A stretch of 26,100 bases of DNA from a bacterium (GTDB taxonomy: Bacteria; Chloroflexota; Dormibacteria; UBA8260; Bog-877). Where the stretch lies: NCBI GenBank assembly GCA_021802115.1, contig JAKABA010000040.1, forward strand, positions 1 through 26,100, in the 5' to 3' direction. Shown in pieces: positions 22,731 through 26,100 of this stretch; positions within the stretch are counted from its first letter, which is position 1; the number at the start of each line of letters is the position of its first letter. The notes under the pieces are model-generated. The model saw only the letters and a program-made list of their open reading frames with translations, searched no databases and was not told where the DNA came from. The position numbers and the translations under genes are program-made.

Positions 22731-24365
22731 TCAGGACGCCTGCGAGGCGGGGTAGATCCGCAGCCTTCGCCGTGGCTCCTTGCCGGTGCTGCGCGCCACC
22801 AGCTCACACTCCTCCACCAGCTGATGCTGGAGGCGGCGGATATAGGCGTTCTGCGGGGCCAGCTCGACCACCGTCCCCTGGCGGGCGCGCTCGATCCCGT
22901 CGCGGGCCTCCTGAAGCGCCGCGTCGGTGGGGTCCAGGGGCTCCAGATTGTAGAGCTGGCTCAGGAAGGTGCGGATCTGGGCCACGGTGTTGCTGCGCAG
23001 GATGGAGATCGGGATGCCGTCGGCCTCGGCGGCGCGCAGTGGCGAGTCGCGCCGGCGGTAGTAGTTCTTGAGGGTGAGCACCATGTCGGCGTCGTCGACG
23101 TGATGCTGGATGCGCACGGGGACCCGCAACTCCCTCACCGCCTGCTCCAGGTACACCCGGGAGACTCCGTAGGGGAAGACTGAGGTGTCGGTCGCACCCT
23201 GGCCCTCCGACCGCCCCTCGGCCAGCTCCGCCAGGGTGGACGCCCGCCTTCCCCTCGCAGGCGACTCCTGAGCGAACAGCTCCCGCGACCCGCGGTCGTC
23301 GAAGGGCGCGGGCTCGACCAGGCGGGTGGTGACCCCGCGGCCGTCCCGCATCTCCCGGAGCTGCGCCGGGTGTGGGCGTCCCCGGAGGGCGTCGTCCACC
23401 ACGTCGGCGAGCGGCATGTGGACCGTCACCCGGTGGCGGTCCACGATCTCGACCAGGGCGTCAAAGGTGGGCGGGGCCTTGCGTTCCAGCACCGACTTCT
23501 GGGTTCCCCGCCGCCGGGCCTCCTCGTCGGAGAGCGTCACCGTCTGGATGCCCCCCAGAAGATCGTTGAGGGTGGGGTTCACCAACAGGTTGTCGAGGGT
23601 GTTGCCGTGGGCGGTCGCCACCAGCTGCACCCCGCGCTCGGCGATCGTGCGCGCCGCGGCCGCCTCCAGCTCAGTCCCGATCTCGTCGATGACGATGACC
23701 TCGGGCATGTGGTTCTCCACCGCCTCGATCATCACCGCATGCTGCAGCTCGGGACGGGCCACCTGCATCCGCCGCGCGCGGCCGATGCCGCGGTGCGGGA
23801 TGTCGCCGTCCCCCGCGATCTCGTTGCTGGTGTCGACCACCACCACCCGCTTGCGGCTCTCGTCAGCCAGGATGCGGGCGACCTCGCGGAGCATGGTGGT
23901 CTTGCCGACCCCGGGCTTGCCCAGCAGCAGCAGGCTCTGCCCGCCGATCACGATGTCGCGGATGATCTCCACCCGGCCGGTCACGGCCCGGCCGACCCGG
24001 CAGGTGAGCCCGATGATCTCGCCGGAGCGGTTGCGGATGGCGGAGATGCGGTGGAGGGTGCGGGCGATGCCCGCGCGGTTGTCGCCTCCGAAGGCGCCGA
24101 TTCGGCTGGCCACATACTCGAGGTCGGCCACCGAGACCGGCTCCTCGCCCAGCACCACCTCCTGCCCCTCGAACCGTGCCTCCGGATCACGGCCCAGGTC
24201 CAGGACGATCTCCAGCAGATCGCCGTACTCAGGAGGCAGCGCGCGCACGGAGTCCCGCAAGGCCGGCGGGAGGGTTCCCACCAGAAGCTCCAGCTCCTCG
24301 GCGAACGAGGGGCCGAAGTCGAACTGAAGGTTGGTCAGCCTGCTGCCTCCTTCAGGGGCGCGCAT
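22731..24365 (-). CDS. R3H-domain AAA ATPase (Ycf45/SpoIIIAA-like)
   Basis: A 544-residue ATPase. The central domain (about 110-300) has Walker A LGKPGVGKTTMLRE, Walker B EVIVIDEIGTE, and the ARRMQVARPELQHAVMIEAVENH and ATAHGNTLDNLL stretches shared with SpoIIIAA and chloroplast Ycf45. After a variable middle there is a C-terminal R3H domain (about 495-540), a single-stranded nucleic acid binding fold, with NAYIRRLQHQLVEECELVARSTGKEPRRRLRIYP. Role unknown; Ycf45-type proteins are widespread outside spore formers. ATG 24365 is used here. GGAGG at 24350-24346 would instead serve a CTG at 24338 with 7-nt spacing, so the first nine residues may not be translated. It heads the operon with tmk and darA. 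Confidence 0.88.
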   Translation of the reverse strand: MRAPEGGSRLTNLQFDFGPSFAEELELLVGTLPPALRDSVRALPPEYGDLLEIVLDLGRDPEARFEGQEVVLGEEPVSVADLEYVASRIGAFGGDNRAGIARTLHRISAIRNRSGEIIGLTCRVGRAVTGRVEIIRDIVIGGQSLLLLGKPGVGKTTMLREVARILADESRKRVVVVDTSNEIAGDGDIPHRGIGRARRMQVARPELQHAVMIEAVENHMPEVIVIDEIGTELEAAAARTIAERGVQLVATAHGNTLDNLLVNPTLNDLLGGIQTVTLSDEEARRRGTQKSVLERKAPPTFDALVEIVDRHRVTVHMPLADVVDDALRGRPHPAQLREMRDGRGVTTRLVEPAPFDDRGSRELFAQESPARGRRASTLAELAEGRSEGQGATDTSVFPYGVSRVYLEQAVRELRVPVRIQHHVDDADMVLTLKNYYRRRDSPLRAAEADGIPISILRSNTVAQIRTFLSQLYNLEPLDPTDAALQEARDGIERARQGTVVELAPQNAYIRRLQHQLVEECELVARSTGKEPRRRLRIYPASQAS

Positions 24366-24389
24366 CCCTTCGCCGGACGCCGACTGGGA

Positions 24390-24461
24390 TCAGCCTGCAT
24401 GGGCTCCTGGCAAGGGCGGCAGCGAAGGATGGCCCGGATCCTCCGCCCAAGTCCTCGTCAC
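24390..24461 (-). CDS. Putative 23-codon leaderless leader ORF before the R3H-ATPase gene
   Basis: GTG at 24461 on the minus strand opens a 23-residue frame rich in Pro, Gly and His, ending 24 nt before the R3H-ATPase start. The GTG is 7 nt past the TATATT box, where transcription should begin, and has no Shine-Dalgarno. A run of Pro codons near its end (SLPPLPG) could slow ribosomes. No homology supports it. Confidence 0.3.
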   Translation of the reverse strand: MTRTWAEDPGHPSLPPLPGAHAG

Positions 24462-24467
24462 GAAGCG

Positions 24468-24473
24468 AATATA
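24468..24473 (-). promoter_or_regulatory. Likely -10 box of the R3H-ATPase/tmk/darA operon
   Basis: TATATT on the minus strand (24473-24468) in the 143-nt gap upstream of the R3H-ATPase gene, one of the most AT-rich spots in the region. A TTCAGC about 16 nt upstream is a poor -35 match. Confidence 0.5.
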
Positions 24474-24508
24474 CCTCAACCCGGTGGTCGCTGAAGCCAC
24501 CAGCCCGC

Positions 24509-25558
24509 TCAGGAGCGCAGCTCCGACGGGGTGGCCGCCTGGACCACCGGGAGAGCACCCGCGAGGGCGCGCTGGGTCTGCTCCAGCGGCCGCCGGGCGC
24601 GCAGCTTCAGCGGCAGGTCCCTGACCATCAACAGCTGAGTGGCGACCGGCTCGAACCCGCGGGCCGCGACCGCCCTGGCGACCTCGCCGTCGTAATGCCG
24701 CAGCAGGCAGACCGTGGGGCCGGCGGGCAGCTGCCCCAGCAGGCTGTGAACGGCCTCCACCGCCAGGGCGCTCTCCTTGGGGTCGAGCATCAGGCTGATC
24801 TGGGTCGGACGGGCCTGGGCGGGGTCCCTGACGCCGGCCCAGGCGACGATCTTGGACTCCTTCTCGATCACGTAGTGCCGTGAGTCCCCGGAGCGGGCGT
24901 CCAGCCGGCTCAGCCAGCCCAGCTGGAAGGTGGCTCGCCACTGCTTCAGGGAGGGCGCCTCCACCGCCGCCACGGAGTGCGGCGCGGTGCTGAGATAGAG
25001 GAGGTAGACCCCCAGCAGGTCCTCCCGGTGGGCGGGCCGCCAGGGTGCTGACCCGAGCCGTGGCGGCTTGGGAAGCTCTCGGAAGGTGATCTGCTCGCTC
25101 GCGTAGGGCTGGAAGCCCTGTTCCCTGAGCAGGCTGGCGAGCGCATGCCCGTCGGGGATGCGCACCAGGAACCGGGTGACCCCCCGGGCCAGCCCCTCGT
25201 TGAAGAGATGCTGGAGCAGGGGGACGCCGGCGAAGTGGCCGCTGGCGGTGGGCTCCAGGCAGAGGTTCAGAATCTGCCAGGCCCGCCCTCCCGGGGCCGG
25301 CTCGGCCTGCACGAAGCCCACGATGCGCCCGTCGTCCTCGGCGACGTAGAGCTGGTCTCCGACGTCGGCCAGGGGCATCAGCGCCGAGAGGCTCTTGGTC
25401 AGGATCGACCAGGCCCGGGCGAGCGCGGCGCCGGGCACCGGACTGTGCGGGCCTGCGGCCGCGAGCTTCTGGGACAGCTCCTCCTCCACCACCATGGTGG
25501 TCCGGTAGAGGGAGTCGACCTGGCTCAGATCGCGGTAGCTGGCGGAGCGAACCTGCAT
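24509..25558 (-). CDS. Tandem GNAT-like acetyltransferase
   Basis: A 349-residue protein that looks like two GNAT-fold halves. The first (about 1-165) has the N-terminal VRSASYRDLSQVDSLYR opening, a YVAEDDGRIVGFVQAE strand pair, ILNLCLEP, then a helix and GVTRFLVRIPDGH with LLREQGFQPYASEQ. The second (about 170-330) repeats the plan: WRPAHREDLLGVYLLYL, YVIEKESKIVAWAGV, ISLMLDP, then TVCLLRHYDGEVARAVAARGFEPVATQLLM. Neither half shows a strong Q/RxxGxG/A acetyl-CoA loop, so one or both may be inactive. The ATG at 25558 has no Shine-Dalgarno. It lies 37 nt after the AlkA-type gene and is probably co-transcribed. Substrate unknown. Confidence 0.7.
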   Translation of the reverse strand: MQVRSASYRDLSQVDSLYRTTMVVEEELSQKLAAAGPHSPVPGAALARAWSILTKSLSALMPLADVGDQLYVAEDDGRIVGFVQAEPAPGGRAWQILNLCLEPTASGHFAGVPLLQHLFNEGLARGVTRFLVRIPDGHALASLLREQGFQPYASEQITFRELPKPPRLGSAPWRPAHREDLLGVYLLYLSTAPHSVAAVEAPSLKQWRATFQLGWLSRLDARSGDSRHYVIEKESKIVAWAGVRDPAQARPTQISLMLDPKESALAVEAVHSLLGQLPAGPTVCLLRHYDGEVARAVAARGFEPVATQLLMVRDLPLKLRARRPLEQTQRALAGALPVVQAATPSELRS

Positions 25559-25595
25559 GACATTAGTTTGCTACCGCGCGCAGCCAACCGACGGC

Positions 25596-26100
25596 TCACG
25601 CTGTCCCGGCCAGCCAGAGCTGCACGGCGGCGTAGGCGGAGAACGGGTGCCAGCCGGCGGCGAGCTCGGCGACCTGGCCCGCGGTGGGGACCTCCGCGCC
25701 CTTGGCGAGGGCCCGGCGGAGGCCCAGGTCGGAGGCGGGCAGCGCATCCGGCTCCCCTAGCCGCAGCGCCAGGTAGTGGGCCGTCCACGGCCCCAGCCCG
25801 GGAAGGTCCATCACCTGCGCCACCAGCTGGTCCAGGGGACACCGCTGCTCCAGATGTAGCCGATGGTCCCCGACCGCGGCCGCGAACTGCCGGATCGCCT
25901 CCGTCCTCGAGCGCGGCATGCCGAGACCATCCAGGTCTGCAGTCGCGAGCACTGGCGCCTCGGGGAACAGGTGCGTCAGCCCCATCGGTGCCAGCCCGGG
26001 GACTTGGCGACCGTGGCGCTGCACGATCCTGCCGACCAGGGCGGTGGCCCCGCTCACGCTGACCTGCTGGCCCACGATGGCCCGGACGCCCACCTCGAAG
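25596..26100 (-). CDS. DNA-3-methyladenine glycosylase AlkA-like, C-terminal part (5' end outside window)
   Basis: Base-excision repair glycosylase of the HhH-GPD family that removes alkylated bases. The frame is open to the window edge (FEVGVRAIVGQQVSVSGA), so the start lies beyond 26100 and only the last 168 residues are seen. The helix-hairpin-helix PGLGPWTAHYLALR is followed by DALPASDLGLRRAL, where the second Asp is the expected catalytic residue. VRAIVGQQVSVSGA corresponds to the first conserved helix of AlkA (VRAILGQLVSV in E. coli). This C-terminal half resembles AlkA; whether an Ada/AraC-type N-terminal region is fused upstream cannot be seen. It precedes the GNAT-like gene by 37 nt. 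Confidence 0.9.
   Translation of the reverse strand, partial: FEVGVRAIVGQQVSVSGATALVGRIVQRHGRQVPGLAPMGLTHLFPEAPVLATADLDGLGMPRSRTEAIRQFAAAVGDHRLHLEQRCPLDQLVAQVMDLPGLGPWTAHYLALRLGEPDALPASDLGLRRALAKGAEVPTAGQVAELAAGWHPFSAYAAVQLWLAGTA

Noticed and set aside
1..26100. Insertion sequences, prophage, CRISPR arrays, tRNA or rRNA
   Set aside because: No transposase or integrase motifs, no regularly spaced repeats and no tRNA cloverleaf or rRNA core sequence were recognised.

Overview
The window is GC-rich, tightly packed bacterial chromosome with many GTG and TTG starts, 4-nt start/stop overlaps and one gene-free stretch over 300 bases (4096-4443). There are 19 protein genes supported by family motifs, one secreted protein of uncertain role, and three speculative leader ORFs. 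No rRNA, tRNA, CRISPR or insertion sequence was seen. The tmk-darA (YaaQ) pair, an R3H/SpoIIIAA-like ATPase, TgpA-type transglutaminase with MoxR and DUF58, and a PhoB/PhoU set point to a Gram-positive-related, high-GC lineage. Chloroflexota, Candidatus Dormibacterota or a deep actinobacterial branch would all fit. That placement is inference from gene content, not a phylogeny.

Layout. (1) 1-2245, plus strand: the 3' end of an FtsX/MacB-type permease followed by two overlapping ABC ATPase genes. (2) 2401-7684, plus strand: an MFS transporter with a C-terminal cyclic-nucleotide-binding (CNB) domain, a secreted choice-of-anchor-C-like protein behind a structured leader, and a patatin-like phospholipase with an N-terminal CNB domain. 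(3) 7624-8277, minus strand: msrA, overlapping the phospholipase gene tail to tail. (4) 8341-13045, minus strand: a six-gene run of SixA-like histidine phosphatase, PAS histidine kinase, PhoU, OmpR-family regulator, ABC ATPase and ABC-2 permease. (5) 13166-15077, plus strand and divergent from it: Ppx/GppA and CHAD. Blocks 4 and 5 together look like a phosphate/polyphosphate control island that carries an exporter instead of PstSCAB. (6) 15226-16359, plus strand: a ThiO-like oxidase. (7) 16331-24365, minus strand: R3H-ATPase, tmk, darA, then moxR, DUF58, transglutaminase and a metallo-beta-lactamase-fold protein. (8) 24509-26100, minus strand: a tandem-GNAT protein and a partial AlkA-type glycosylase.

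The most unusual non-coding signal is a recurring start module. A TAnnnT -10-like hexamer sits 7-9 nt before a GTG with no Shine-Dalgarno sequence, at five places. Two lead straight into genes (sixA-like, thiO-like). Three lead into 8-, 11- or 23-codon leader ORFs just upstream of moxR, ppx and the R3H-ATPase. This is what leaderless transcription would look like, and the leader ORFs may be coupling or regulatory peptides. Experimental start-site mapping would decide it.
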